A stretch of DNA of 64,000 bases from Mucilaginibacter agri. GTDB taxonomy: Bacteria > Bacteroidota > Bacteroidia > Sphingobacteriales > Sphingobacteriaceae. The translations under genes and the position numbers were made by a program. Shown in pieces: positions 43,848 to 51,915 of the stretch (positions are counted from its first letter, which is position 1; the number at the start of each line of letters is the position of its first letter). The notes beneath the pieces were generated by a model that worked only from the letters and a program-made list of their open reading frames with translations, had not been told where the DNA came from and did no database searches. Location: positions 1 through 64,000 of the forward strand of contig NZ_WWEO01000039.1 in the NCBI RefSeq assembly GCF_009928685.1, given 5' to 3'.

Positions 43848-44063
43848 ATGGCCGTTTTCACCTCACGTAAGCAACAGCAGAACCTCAAAATTACTTTTGA
43901 GAACGATATGCTGTTTGTAGAAATGCCTGATGGTAAACAACAGGTGTTTCCGCTGGCGTTTTTCCCGGCGCTGCGCGATGCCAGTGAAGAAGATCGCGCC
44001 GATTGGACAGCCACCGGTAACGGCATCCGCTGGAATAAGCTGGGGCTGACGATTGCCGTTTAA
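43848..44063 (+). CDS. DUF2442 domain protein
   Basis: 71 residues. The order LKITFENDMLFVEMPDGKQQVFPLAFFPAL followed by IRWNKLGLTI is typical of DUF2442, a small beta-rich domain often linked to toxin-antitoxin or regulatory contexts. No toxin gene lies next to it. The start follows directly after the inverted repeat array. Function unknown. Confidence 0.85.
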   Translation: MAVFTSRKQQQNLKITFENDMLFVEMPDGKQQVFPLAFFPALRDASEEDRADWTATGNGIRWNKLGLTIAV

Positions 44064-44147
44064 AATTTGAAGATTTGAGAATGTGACAATTTGAAAATTG
44101 TAAATTCACATTTTCAAATCCTCAAATTACCAAATCCTCAAATCGAA
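44064..44147. repeat. Octamer arrays in inverted orientation
   Basis: GATTTGAGAATGTGA (44072-44086) pairs with TCACATTTTCAAATC (44106-44120) with one mismatch; beyond it run units TCAAATCC, TCAAATTA, CCAAATCC, TCAAATCG. It separates the DUF2442 gene from the repeat-protein gene. Confidence 0.8.
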
Positions 44148-44149
44148 CA

Positions 44150-45205
44150 ATGACTTTCGAAGAGTTTTTTAAAAAGAAAAAGATCAACCTAACTGCCTTG
44201 CAACAGGCGAATGGTGAGCTGTTTTCTGAATTTAAAACTCACTACGAATTGATGGGCGAAAAAAGCTTCGACCATACCAAAAAATATTGGTTCAATAAGC
44301 TGCGTAGAGAATACGTACTGCCACCCGAGGTAAAGGCCGAAAAGGTAGTGATTGAAAATCAGCTGGCCGAACAAACCATTACCGAAAGCATTACTGAGCC
44401 TGTTACTACTGATAAACCCAAAGTTGGTTTCAGCCCACGATTTAGAGCCGGTGCAACGACCGCTAAGCCTGCCGAAAAAACTGAGTCGACGAAGGAGGTA
44501 ACGGCTACAGAAGTCCCCAAAGAAGAAACTACGGGTAATACACCAGCCAAGCCAGGTTTCACCCCAAGGTTTAAAGCCGGAGTTACCGCTGCAAAACCAG
44601 CGGAGGAAACAACGGAACCCAAAACAGAAGAAGCTAAGCCGGAAGAAGTCGCTGAAACAGCCAAACCCAAAGTAGGCTTTACCCCACGATTTAAAGCAGC
44701 TGCTACTTCAGCTAAACCGGTTGACGAAGCAACTGAAAACAAAACAGAAGAGGTTAAACCAACAGAGCCAGCCAAACCCAAAGTAGGCTTTACACCGAGG
44801 TTTAAAGCAGGCGTAACTGCAACCAAACCGCTTGATGAAGTAACAGAACCCCAAGCCGAAGAAGCTAAACCGGAAGAGGCTGTTGAACCAGTGAAACCCA
44901 AAGTAGGCTTTACACCGAGATTTAAAGCGGGTGTAACTTCAACCAAACCGATTGATGAAGTAACAGAACCCAAAGCCGAAGAAGCTAAACCGGAAGAGGC
45001 AATTGAGCCAGCGAAACCCAAAGTAGGGTTCACACCGAGGTTTAAAGCGGGGGTAACAAATGCCAAACCAGCGGAAGAAACAGCGGAACCAAAAGCAGAA
45101 GAAGCTAAATCAGAAGAGCCTGCTGAGCCGGATCAGTCTGAGCCAGCACCATCCGCCCCGCCTAAGATGGGCTTCAAGCCGCGCTTTAAACCACCGCCGC
45201 AATAG
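44150..45205 (+). CDS. Protein with GFTPRFKAG tandem repeats
   Basis: 351 residues. Residues 1-60 form a helical domain (FFKKKKINLTALQQANGELFSEFKTHYELMGEKSFDHTKKYWFNKLRREY). The remainder is six repeats of about 37-44 residues plus a short final one; each has a KPKVGFTPRFKAG core followed by an acidic Glu/Lys/Pro stretch (EEAKPEE). The protein is hydrophilic with no signal peptide. The conserved head plus repeat tail suggests a scaffold with repeated short binding motifs; this is inference. Repeat number probably varies between strains. Confidence 0.75.
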   Translation: MTFEEFFKKKKINLTALQQANGELFSEFKTHYELMGEKSFDHTKKYWFNKLRREYVLPPEVKAEKVVIENQLAEQTITESITEPVTTDKPKVGFSPRFRAGATTAKPAEKTESTKEVTATEVPKEETTGNTPAKPGFTPRFKAGVTAAKPAEETTEPKTEEAKPEEVAETAKPKVGFTPRFKAAATSAKPVDEATENKTEEVKPTEPAKPKVGFTPRFKAGVTATKPLDEVTEPQAEEAKPEEAVEPVKPKVGFTPRFKAGVTSTKPIDEVTEPKAEEAKPEEAIEPAKPKVGFTPRFKAGVTNAKPAEETAEPKAEEAKSEEPAEPDQSEPAPSAPPKMGFKPRFKPPPQ

Positions 45206-45216
45206 GCTTTAACAGT

Positions 45217-45681
45217 TTATCGGCCCTTTACTGTTACTTTTTTAGTTTTGATGATTACTCCGTAGGGTTTGTCGCTTATGCCATATTGTTTGGTTAATTC
45301 ATCTTGCTCAATTACATCGATGCTCACCAGGTTGGCGTCATTAACATTGGCTAAGGTATTATCGAACGCACTTGTCAATATGGTGCCGTTAATAATGTAC
45401 TGCACTTTATAAATATCTTTTAACGCAGGTACAACTGCTGCGTAGGCTTCAGATTTCGATTTAAAATAAGTCCAGTAGAGATTGCATGCGGAGTTTCTGG
45501 TAGTAAAATAAACACCATCAACGCCAATTTGCACCGACACCAAATTGTCCGGCTTTATTTTGTTAGCTTGTTGTTCGGTTACTTTAACACCGTCAACATA
45601 GTAGGTTTTGGGTTTACTGCTCTGAGAAAAGCCCGCCAGACTTGCCAGTACTAATGCTGATGATAGAATAAGGGTTTTCAT
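45217..45681 (-). CDS. Secreted protein with two TonB-plug-like units
   Basis: 154 residues. A signal peptide ends LAGFSQ. Two similar units follow: TYYVDGVKVTEQQANKIKPD...VYFTTR and QYIINGTILTSAFDNTLANV...VIEQDELTKQYG...GVIIKTKK. The second resembles the end of a TonB-receptor plug domain, where YVDGV, a strand pair and YG..GVI lead to the barrel. There is no barrel. The gene is single and convergent with the repeat-protein gene. Function unknown. Confidence 0.7.
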   Translation of the reverse strand: MKTLILSSALVLASLAGFSQSSKPKTYYVDGVKVTEQQANKIKPDNLVSVQIGVDGVYFTTRNSACNLYWTYFKSKSEAYAAVVPALKDIYKVQYIINGTILTSAFDNTLANVNDANLVSIDVIEQDELTKQYGISDKPYGVIIKTKKVTVKGR

Positions 45682-45740
45682 TTATTGTGTGATTAAGGTT
45701 GTTGTTAATTATCCCTCCCTCGACGGAGGTTATGAGGAGG

Positions 45741-46301
45741 CTATCTCTCCGCCACCATTGCCGTATTACTGTATTGGCCCAGTTGCGATTTAAAGTACAG
45801 GTCCCACGCGTTTTGTTGTTTGCGGTTTTGCATGTGGCTGGTGTCTTCGTCGTAGTCGTCGTTTAGCTGGCGGTATTTCTTTTTGATGCCTGTGAAAACA
45901 GTGCTTACCTGCTGCTCATAATTACTGCCGAAACGCATGCCGCCCAAAATTCGCGCTAATTCCTGCTGCATCAGGTAGGCGAAAATGTAGTGACCCTGCT
46001 CGTGTTTTAATACCTCAGTCAGCATGTCGTTGGAGGTAATGCGGCTCTTGTCCAACCACGAGTGGTCTTTATCCATCTTCATATTAATATAGAAGGTAAG
46101 ATGGTAATAGCCACGGGTGTAAACGGGTTGATAGCTAAAGTCAAGCATGCAGTTGGTGTAGGCAAGGTTGCCTGTGCTACGCTGCGGTGCGCCCTGGAAA
46201 TCGTTAATATTTAGTTGATGGTAAGTTTGCGCTTTTACGGCGCGCACACCTGTAAAGATAAAGGCGATTGCACAGATCACACTCACATATCTTGGGCTCA
46301 T
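45741..46301 (-). CDS. DUF922-like predicted secreted zinc protease
   Basis: 186 residues. Signal peptide to KAQ. The motif LKHEQGHYIFAY contains HExGH, the zinc-binding site of the DUF922 family. Upstream are LAYTNCMLDFSY and YHLTFYINMKMDKDHSWLDKS. DUF922 proteins are predicted metallopeptidases without known substrates. It is downstream of the SPFH gene in the same direction (28 nt gap) and may share its transcript. Confidence 0.8.
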   Translation of the reverse strand: MSPRYVSVICAIAFIFTGVRAVKAQTYHQLNINDFQGAPQRSTGNLAYTNCMLDFSYQPVYTRGYYHLTFYINMKMDKDHSWLDKSRITSNDMLTEVLKHEQGHYIFAYLMQQELARILGGMRFGSNYEQQVSTVFTGIKKKYRQLNDDYDEDTSHMQNRKQQNAWDLYFKSQLGQYSNTAMVAER

Positions 46302-46329
46302 AAACTAATTAAGAGGTAAAAGTTTTTTC

Positions 46330-47274
46330 TTATTTCTTGTCAGACTGCTGATCGTGTAAAAGGTTTAAACTCATCATTTCTTTCATAGTGTGCTGCATAC
46401 TGTCGGCCGATCCGTCTAAGAAAATTACGTTGCCTTTAGAGTTTTCGGAGAAGTGTTTAATAGCCTCAGTCCACATTGTGAACAGGATTACCGAGGTATC
46501 CATATTGGCGTGCTGCATTTCTTTGGCGGCAACCGTCATACCTTTGGCTACCTCCTCGCGGAACAAAGCCACACCCTGCCCACGCAGTTGCGATGCCTGG
46601 CGCTCGGCCTCGGCGGCAATTTTAATGGCGTTACCCTCGGCCTCAGCAGCTTTGGTTTTGGTGATTAAAAGGGCCTGGCCTTCATTTTCGGCAGCAGCTT
46701 TTAAATTGCTAGAGGCTACTACCTGGCTCATCGATTTCATGATTACATCGTCGAAAGTAATATCATTCAATTGCAGATCTTGCAGGTGGTAACCCCAGCC
46801 TTCCAATATTTGATCTATCTGTTCTTTTACGTGCTCAACAATATCCTTGCGTAATATCAACACGTCCGACTGGCGTTTGGTAGCCACAAATGCACGGATC
46901 GAACCCTCAATGGTGCGTACCAGAGCTTGCATCAAATTGCGGTCGTCTATAAATTTAAAGGCCACGTTTTTTATGGTTTCCTCATTTTGGTCCATTACCG
47001 AGTAAAGCAGCATGGCCTTAAAATATACGTTAGCCTGATCTATAGTTACGGCCTGAAACTCGAGTTCTACCGAACGGTTTTGGATAGATATGCGGGTGTA
47101 AAGCTGCTCAACCAAGGGGATCTTGAAGTTTAATCCGGGGAGCATAATGCGGCGGTATTTTCCGAAAACGGTTACTACCCCTATGGTTCCCTGCTTAATG
47201 GTAACCGCGGTTGAAAACACAATGATTAAGCCGATTATTACCAGCAGGTAAAACAATATTGCTGTCAGTGTCAT
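46330..47274 (-). CDS. SPFH domain (stomatin/prohibitin-like) membrane protein
   Basis: 314 residues. One N-terminal membrane span (ILFYLLVIIGLIIVFSTAV) is followed by an SPFH/Band-7 domain with GTIGVVTVFGKYRRIMLPGLNFKIP and EFQAVTIDQANVYFKAMLLYSV. A charged coiled region (AAAENEGQALLITKTKAAEAEGNAIKI...) follows, typical of slipin/flotillin-like proteins that oligomerise on the inner membrane and stabilise membrane proteins or proteases. No NfeD partner is adjacent, but the small two-span protein at 47341 is divergent next to it. Confidence 0.93.
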   Translation of the reverse strand: MTLTAILFYLLVIIGLIIVFSTAVTIKQGTIGVVTVFGKYRRIMLPGLNFKIPLVEQLYTRISIQNRSVELEFQAVTIDQANVYFKAMLLYSVMDQNEETIKNVAFKFIDDRNLMQALVRTIEGSIRAFVATKRQSDVLILRKDIVEHVKEQIDQILEGWGYHLQDLQLNDITFDDVIMKSMSQVVASSNLKAAAENEGQALLITKTKAAEAEGNAIKIAAEAERQASQLRGQGVALFREEVAKGMTVAAKEMQHANMDTSVILFTMWTEAIKHFSENSKGNVIFLDGSADSMQHTMKEMMSLNLLHDQQSDKK

Positions 47275-47340
47275 TATAAGCTAAATAAATTAAAGAATTA
47301 TATAATTAGGTTAAGATACTCAATTTAAAACATTTACCCA

Positions 47341-47529
47341 ATGAACTTAAAACGCATTTTCGGGGCTGTGCTTACTATTTTAGGCATAATTGGCCTCATC
47401 TACACCGGCATCGGTATTATACAGCACAACAGCAATGTAACTACGCTAATTGTTGTGGGTATTATCTCGCTGTTATTTTTTTTCTCGGGCATTGGCCTGG
47501 TGCGCGATACTACAGATAATGCTAAATAA
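47341..47529 (+). CDS. Small two-span membrane protein
   Basis: 62 residues. Two hydrophobic segments: IFGAVLTILGIIGLIYTGIG and VTTLIVVGIISLLFFFSGIG. Short soluble ends with NAK at the C-terminus. It is divergent from the SPFH gene and convergent with the NlpC/P60 gene, with a terminator between. Function unknown; similar small proteins occur widely in this family. Confidence 0.8.
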   Translation: MNLKRIFGAVLTILGIIGLIYTGIGIIQHNSNVTTLIVVGIISLLFFFSGIGLVRDTTDNAK

Positions 47530-47565
47530 CCGGCAGCAAGGTAGTATTATAAAATATGGTTCAAA

Positions 47566-47597
47566 AAAAAATCCTCTCTGTTACGGGAGGATTTTTT
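47566..47597. terminator. Bidirectional terminator
   Basis: AAAAATCCTC / GAGGATTTTTT, extended by T-G and C-G pairs, loop TGTTAC. It lies between the small membrane protein gene and the NlpC gene. Confidence 0.8.
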
Positions 47598-47621
47598 CAT
47601 TAGACTGTGATTGTATCGAGG

Positions 47622-48191
47622 TTATTGAATGTCACTTGTTTTTTCGAGCTGCTCTTTAAACACATCTAACAGGCGGCCACCTTTATAAAAGTAACGGCTG
47701 TAGTAGGCATCATCAAGGTTGCTAATGGCAACACCTTTCATAGAGGCGTGCGCAAAGCGGCCATCGCCCAGATAAATACCTACGTGAGATATGCTGCGGC
47801 TATGTATCTTAAAAAATACAAGGTCGCCTTCTTTCAGCTCGTCCTTGGCAACAGGACTAACCATACTAAAAATATCGCGTGAGTTACGTTTTATCGTTAA
47901 GTTAAAAACGTTGGTGTAAAGTTCTTTGGTAAAGGCTGAGCAATCAACGCCTCTTTTAGAATTTCCGCCGAAACGGTAAGGGGTACCGATCCAGTCGTAA
48001 ACAAATTGGAATAATTTCACATTAGATGTAGCCGATAAAGCAACACCCATTACCTGTGAAAAGTATTCTTTTGCTAAGCTTTGCTCTTCATCAGCTGGTT
48101 TATCAGCAGGGGCTGCTGGAACGCTTTTTGTTTGAGCCTGGGCACATAAAATGCTTAGAACTAATGCAATAGCAAGAGTAAATTTCTTCAT
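47622..48191 (-). CDS. NlpC/P60 family cell-wall hydrolase (Spr-like)
   Basis: 189 residues. Signal peptide to CAQAQ. The catalytic Cys lies in GVDCSAFTKELY, the His in ISHVGIYLGDGRFAHA; the preceding YRFGGNSKRG is the family lead-in. It cleaves peptide cross-links of peptidoglycan in the periplasm. A full TTTG-N18-TACCTTTG promoter precedes it, with a GACACTTGTGTC palindrome in the leader (48240-48253). Confidence 0.93.
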   Translation of the reverse strand: MKKFTLAIALVLSILCAQAQTKSVPAAPADKPADEEQSLAKEYFSQVMGVALSATSNVKLFQFVYDWIGTPYRFGGNSKRGVDCSAFTKELYTNVFNLTIKRNSRDIFSMVSPVAKDELKEGDLVFFKIHSRSISHVGIYLGDGRFAHASMKGVAISNLDDAYYSRYFYKGGRLLDVFKEQLEKTSDIQ

Positions 48192-48264
48192 TTAATCAAT
48201 AGTTATTCGGGTTTTTAATCCTCATTTGTATTTTAAACGAGACACTTGTGTCTATTGTTTCGTA

Positions 48265-48294
48265 CAAAGGTATATTTATTTATAAGGAAACAAA
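48265..48294 (-). promoter_or_regulatory. Promoter for the NlpC/P60 gene
   Basis: On the minus strand TTTG (48294-48291), an 18-bp spacer, then TACCTTTG (48272-48265). Both elements match the Bacteroidota consensus. A palindrome AGACAC/GTGTCT lies at 48240-48253 just downstream of the expected start site. Confidence 0.72.
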
Positions 48295-48397
48295 ATTTGA
48301 AACTAAATAAACTTTAAATTAATTGTTAGCATTTTTGGTTAAGTCCTGTCATGCAATTGTCTGCCGATAATAATAATTCATAACAAATGTGTTGTAG

Positions 48398-48429
48398 TTT
48401 CCTTTTTTAACAGATATAATTTAGATTTG
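48398..48429 (+). promoter_or_regulatory. Promoter for pdhA
   Basis: TTTC (48398-48401), a 20-bp spacer, then TAGATTTG (48422-48429), an exact -7 box. The leader to ATG 48464 is about 28 nt. Confidence 0.65.
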
Positions 48430-48463
48430 CGCTTTCTCTAAAAAGAAACGGATCGTTTAACAG

Positions 48464-49459
48464 ATGAGTTCAATTGAAATAACTAAAGACACCTACCTAC
48501 AGTGGTACGAGTCAATGCTGCTGATGCGCAAGTTCGAAGAAAAAACCGGACAGCTATACGGTCAACAGAAAATCAGAGGTTTTTGTCACTTATATATAGG
48601 TCAGGAAGCATTGCTTGCTGGTGCTATGTCAGTGCTTAGACCAGATGATAGTTTGATAACCGCATATCGCGATCACGCGCATGCAATTGCAAAAGGTACA
48701 CATCCAAACGCTGTAATGGCAGAGATGTATGGTAAAGTAACAGGCTGCTCAAGAGGTAAAGGCGGATCGATGCACATGTTTGATGCTGAAAATAAATTTT
48801 TCGGTGGTCATGGTATCGTAGGCGGTCAGATCCCTTTGGGTGCCGGTATTGCGTTTGCCGAAAAATATGCCGGTAAAGACAGTGTTTGCGTAACTTATAT
48901 GGGTGATGGTGCTGTGCGTCAGGGTGCGTTAAATGAAACCTTTAACATGGCCGCTTTATGGAAACTGCCTGTAATTTTTGTTTGCGAAAACAATGGTTAC
49001 GCTATGGGTACTTCTGTAGCACGTACTACCATCGAACCGGATATTTATAAATTAGGTATCCCTTACGGTATCCCTTCATCGGCTGTTGATGGTATGGACC
49101 CGGTTGCGGTACACAACGCAATGAACGAAGCGGTTGACCGTGCACGTGCCGGCGAAGGACCAACTTTCCTGGAAATGCGTACTTACCGCTACAAAGGCCA
49201 CTCTATGAGCGACCCTCAAAAATACCGTACCAAAGAAGAGGTTGAAAGCTACAAAGCAAAAGACCCGATCGAAATCGTAAAGCAAGCTATCGAAGCAAAT
49301 AAATATGCTGACGAGAAATGGTTCGAAGAGATCGATGCTAAAATAAAAGGACAGGTTGACGAGGCAGTTAAATTTGCCGAAGAGTCTCCTTGGCCAGAAG
49401 CATCTGATCTGTACACTGATGTTTACGTACAGAAAGATTACCCGTACATCAAAGACTAA
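48464..49459 (+). CDS. pdhA: Pyruvate dehydrogenase E1 component, alpha subunit
   Basis: 331 residues. The thiamine diphosphate motif GDGAVRQGALNETFNMAALW ends in VFVCENNGYAMGTS. The phosphate loop YRYKGHSMSDP with a conserved serine, and RGKGGSMHMF, are typical of E1-alpha. It decarboxylates pyruvate and passes the acetyl group to the E2 lipoyl arm. The E2 gene follows 32 nt later; the E1-beta gene is absent here, so it must lie elsewhere. Confidence 0.96.
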   Translation: MSSIEITKDTYLQWYESMLLMRKFEEKTGQLYGQQKIRGFCHLYIGQEALLAGAMSVLRPDDSLITAYRDHAHAIAKGTHPNAVMAEMYGKVTGCSRGKGGSMHMFDAENKFFGGHGIVGGQIPLGAGIAFAEKYAGKDSVCVTYMGDGAVRQGALNETFNMAALWKLPVIFVCENNGYAMGTSVARTTIEPDIYKLGIPYGIPSSAVDGMDPVAVHNAMNEAVDRARAGEGPTFLEMRTYRYKGHSMSDPQKYRTKEEVESYKAKDPIEIVKQAIEANKYADEKWFEEIDAKIKGQVDEAVKFAEESPWPEASDLYTDVYVQKDYPYIKD

Positions 49460-49491
49460 TAATTTAAAAACAAAATACTTATCTATAAACT

Positions 49492-51150
49492 ATGGCCGAA
49501 GTAGTAAAGATGCCTAAAATGAGTGACACCATGACCGAAGGTGTTATTGCAAAGTGGCACAAAAAGGTTGGCGATAAAGTAAAATCTGGCGATGTATTGG
49601 CCGAGGTTGAAACTGATAAAGCTACCATGGATTTTGAATCATACCAGGATGGTACTTTATTATACATCGGTGTACAGGAAGGCAGCGCTGTACCTGTAGA
49701 CCAGGTTATTGCTGTGTTAGGTAAAGAAGGCGAAGACTACAAGGCTGCGCTTGATGCTGCCGGCAGTGGTGACGCTCCTAAAGAAGCTGCTACTGAAGCT
49801 GCTCCTGCCCCTCAGCCATCTGCTGATACTTCAAAACCAGCTGCACCGGCTGTTGACTTATCCAGCATCCCGGCAACGGTTATCCGTATGCCGCTTTTAA
49901 GCGATACCATGACAGAGGGTACCATTGAAAAATGGAACTTTAAAGTTGGCGACAAAGTAAAATCTGACGATTCATTGGCTGACGTGGCAACCGATAAGGC
50001 TACCATGGAGGTTGTTGGATACGAAGAAGGTACCCTGCTTTACATTGGTGTTAAAGAAGGCGAAGCCGCTAAAGTAAACGACATTATTGCTATTGTAGGT
50101 AAAGAAGGTACAGACATTACGCCGTTGCTTAACGCTCCGGCCGATGGCGCGCCTGCTGCTACTGCAGATGCTTCACCTAACGCTGCTCCGGTAGCTGCTA
50201 AAGAAGAAGCTGCTGCTCCGTCTGATTCAACTGGTTCGCCGGAAGATGACAGCCGTGTTAAGGCATCACCACTAGCCCGCAAAATAGCTAAAGATAAAGG
50301 CATCAACTTAAACGATGTTAAAGGCAGCGCAGAAGGCGGCCGCATTGTTAAGAAAGATGTTGAAGAATATACGCCTGCTGCTAAACCGGCTGCTGCCCCT
50401 GCAGAATCTGCAAGTGCTCCTGCTGCTAAAGCTGCTGCGCCTATCACTTTACCAACCGTACTTGGCGAAGAGCGCTTTACCGAGAAACCGGTTACCCAAA
50501 TGCGTAAAACCATTGGTAAACGTTTATCTGAGAGCTTGTTTACTGCGCCGCATTTCTATGTAACCATGTCTATCGATATGGATGCATCTATTGCAGCCCG
50601 TACCAAGATCAACGAAGTTGCCCCGGTTAAAATATCATTTAACGACTTTGTAGTTAAAGCTTGTGCCGTTGCCTTAAAACAACACCCTGCCATTAACTCG
50701 GCATGGTTGGGCGACAAGATCCGCGTTAACGAGCACGTTAACATCGGTGTTGCCGTTGCAGTTGACGAAGGTTTGTTAGTACCGGTTATTAAATTTGCCG
50801 ATAGCAAATCGTTAAGCCACCTATCTGTTGAAGTAAAAGAATTTGCTAAAAAAGCGAAAGACAAAAAACTTCAGCCAAACGAAATGGAAGGTTCAACCTT
50901 TACCATCTCTAACTTAGGTATGTTTGGTGTTGACGAGTTTACTGCAATTATTAACACACCGAACGCTGCTATCCTTGCGGTTAGCGGTATCCAGCAAGTG
51001 CCGGTTGTTAAAAACGGTGCAGTAGTACCAGGCAACGTAATGAAAGTTACCCTAAGCAGCGATCACCGTGTGGTTGATGGCGCTTCTGCAGCAGCTTTCT
51101 TATTAACCTTAAAATCATTATTAGAAGAGCCGGTTAGATTACTGATCTAA
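49492..51150 (+). CDS. pdhC: Dihydrolipoamide acetyltransferase (PDH E2), two lipoyl domains
   Basis: 552 residues. Two lipoyl domains (about 1-80 and 127-205) each have the lipoylation site TDKATM. Ala/Pro-rich linkers separate them. An E3/E1-binding domain has VKASPLARKIAKDKGINLND and the C-terminal catalytic domain ends with SSDHRVVDGASAAAFL, carrying the active-site His. It forms the core of the pyruvate dehydrogenase complex. Part of an operon with pdhA. Confidence 0.96.
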   Translation: MAEVVKMPKMSDTMTEGVIAKWHKKVGDKVKSGDVLAEVETDKATMDFESYQDGTLLYIGVQEGSAVPVDQVIAVLGKEGEDYKAALDAAGSGDAPKEAATEAAPAPQPSADTSKPAAPAVDLSSIPATVIRMPLLSDTMTEGTIEKWNFKVGDKVKSDDSLADVATDKATMEVVGYEEGTLLYIGVKEGEAAKVNDIIAIVGKEGTDITPLLNAPADGAPAATADASPNAAPVAAKEEAAAPSDSTGSPEDDSRVKASPLARKIAKDKGINLNDVKGSAEGGRIVKKDVEEYTPAAKPAAAPAESASAPAAKAAAPITLPTVLGEERFTEKPVTQMRKTIGKRLSESLFTAPHFYVTMSIDMDASIAARTKINEVAPVKISFNDFVVKACAVALKQHPAINSAWLGDKIRVNEHVNIGVAVAVDEGLLVPVIKFADSKSLSHLSVEVKEFAKKAKDKKLQPNEMEGSTFTISNLGMFGVDEFTAIINTPNAAILAVSGIQQVPVVKNGAVVPGNVMKVTLSSDHRVVDGASAAAFLLTLKSLLEEPVRLLI

Positions 51151-51176
51151 TTATAGCATCTAATAACACATATTTG

Positions 51177-51210
51177 AAGCCCTTTGGAGATTATCCAAAG
51201 GGCTTTTTTT
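51177..51210 (+). terminator. Terminator of the pdhA-pdhC operon
   Basis: AAGCCCTTTGGA / TCCAAAGGGCTT with a GATTA loop and T8 run. Confidence 0.92.
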
Positions 51211-51232
51211 GTTGAGCTATTTTATCTCCCAT

Positions 51233-51330
51233 CGTCATGCCGAATTTATTTCGGCACCCCACGTGTAAGCTCGATGATATACCCGTCCGTCATGCCGAAC
51301 TTGTTTCGGCACCCCACACGCTAAGCTCAA
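51233..51330. repeat. Two direct copies of the CGTCATGCCGAA palindrome
   Basis: Copy one (51233-51272) and copy two (51288-51330) each begin CGTCATGCCGAA, form a TGCCGAA/TTCGGCA hairpin, and continue CACCCCAC followed by a variable AAGCTC end. They lie 3' of the GIY-YIG gene. Confidence 0.85.
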
Positions 51331-51336
51331 CAGCTA

Positions 51337-51636
51337 TTATTCAGTCTCAATATTCTCCTTCAAATCCATCATCGTAGGGTTAACAGATTTAATCAAATTA
51401 ACTTTCCATTCATGATGCCAGTTCTTCAATTGCTTTTCCCGGTCTATGGCATCTGTAATTCTTTCAAAACCTTCGTAATAAACCAAATCAAATAATCTAT
51501 ACTTTTTTACAAATGCAGAACCCTCGTTATTTAAATGTTGCCATACCCTGGTTCTGAGGTCGCTGGTTACGCCGATGTAAAAGGTAGTGCGGTATTGGTT
51601 TGACATAATATAGATGCAGGGCTGCTTGAATAACAT
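51337..51636 (-). CDS. GIY-YIG superfamily nuclease (YhbQ-like)
   Basis: 99 residues. The GIY-YIG core is split as YIMSN and FYIGVTSDLRTRVWQHL; the catalytic Arg and Glu candidates lie in LRTRVWQH and GFERITDAIDREKQLKNWHHEWK. Single-domain proteins of this type are common in Bacteroidota and their role is not established. The gene is bracketed by inverted copies of a 28-bp palindromic repeat (51288-51315 and 51682-51709), which match at 27 positions. The arrangement resembles a minimal mobile unit. Confidence 0.9.
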   Translation of the reverse strand: MLFKQPCIYIMSNQYRTTFYIGVTSDLRTRVWQHLNNEGSAFVKKYRLFDLVYYEGFERITDAIDREKQLKNWHHEWKVNLIKSVNPTMMDLKENIETE

Positions 51637-51668
51637 GCCTTTAATATAGTGTTTATCTTATTATTCGC

Positions 51669-51850
51669 ATATCTGTCCTGTGGGTTGCCGAAACAAGTTC
51701 GGCATGACGTGGTGGAGAGGGGTTGATATTTTGAATTACTCGCGTTATTGTGAGGTAAGCGAACTCATTACCGGTGACACAAACTCTAATAGAGCAGGAA
51801 AACCCTAATTGGCTTTTCTTAAATAAAGATATAATGGCCTGGCCTCCAGT
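51669..51850. repeat. Direct repeat, copy 1 (182 bp), with CGTCATGCCGAA element inverted at 51682-51709
   Basis: Copy 1 starts ATATCTGTCCTGTGGG and ends GGCCTGGCCTCCAGT. A second copy lies at 51916-52074. The element at its left is the inverted partner of the repeat at 51288. No coding frame in it is convincing. Together with copy 2 it fills most of the 516-bp gap before the OLD gene. Confidence 0.85.
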
Positions 51851-51915
51851 CAAGATGGCGTAAACCCATTAATCGCAGGAGATTCTTCGCTGACGCTCTG
51901 AATGACAAAAGTTTT

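Noticed and set aside
44359..45066. 235-codon open frame antisense to the repeat protein
   Set aside because: It is the complement of the repeat tail; its repetitive Val/Gly/Ser/Leu content is caused by the repeats, with no start context or family.
50040..50513. 157-codon frame antisense to pdhC
   Set aside because: It is the complement of the Ala/Pro-rich linkers of E2; composition artefact.
51653..51853. 66-codon frame upstream of the GIY-YIG gene
   Set aside because: It reads through the direct repeat and palindrome copies; the second copy does not keep the frame.
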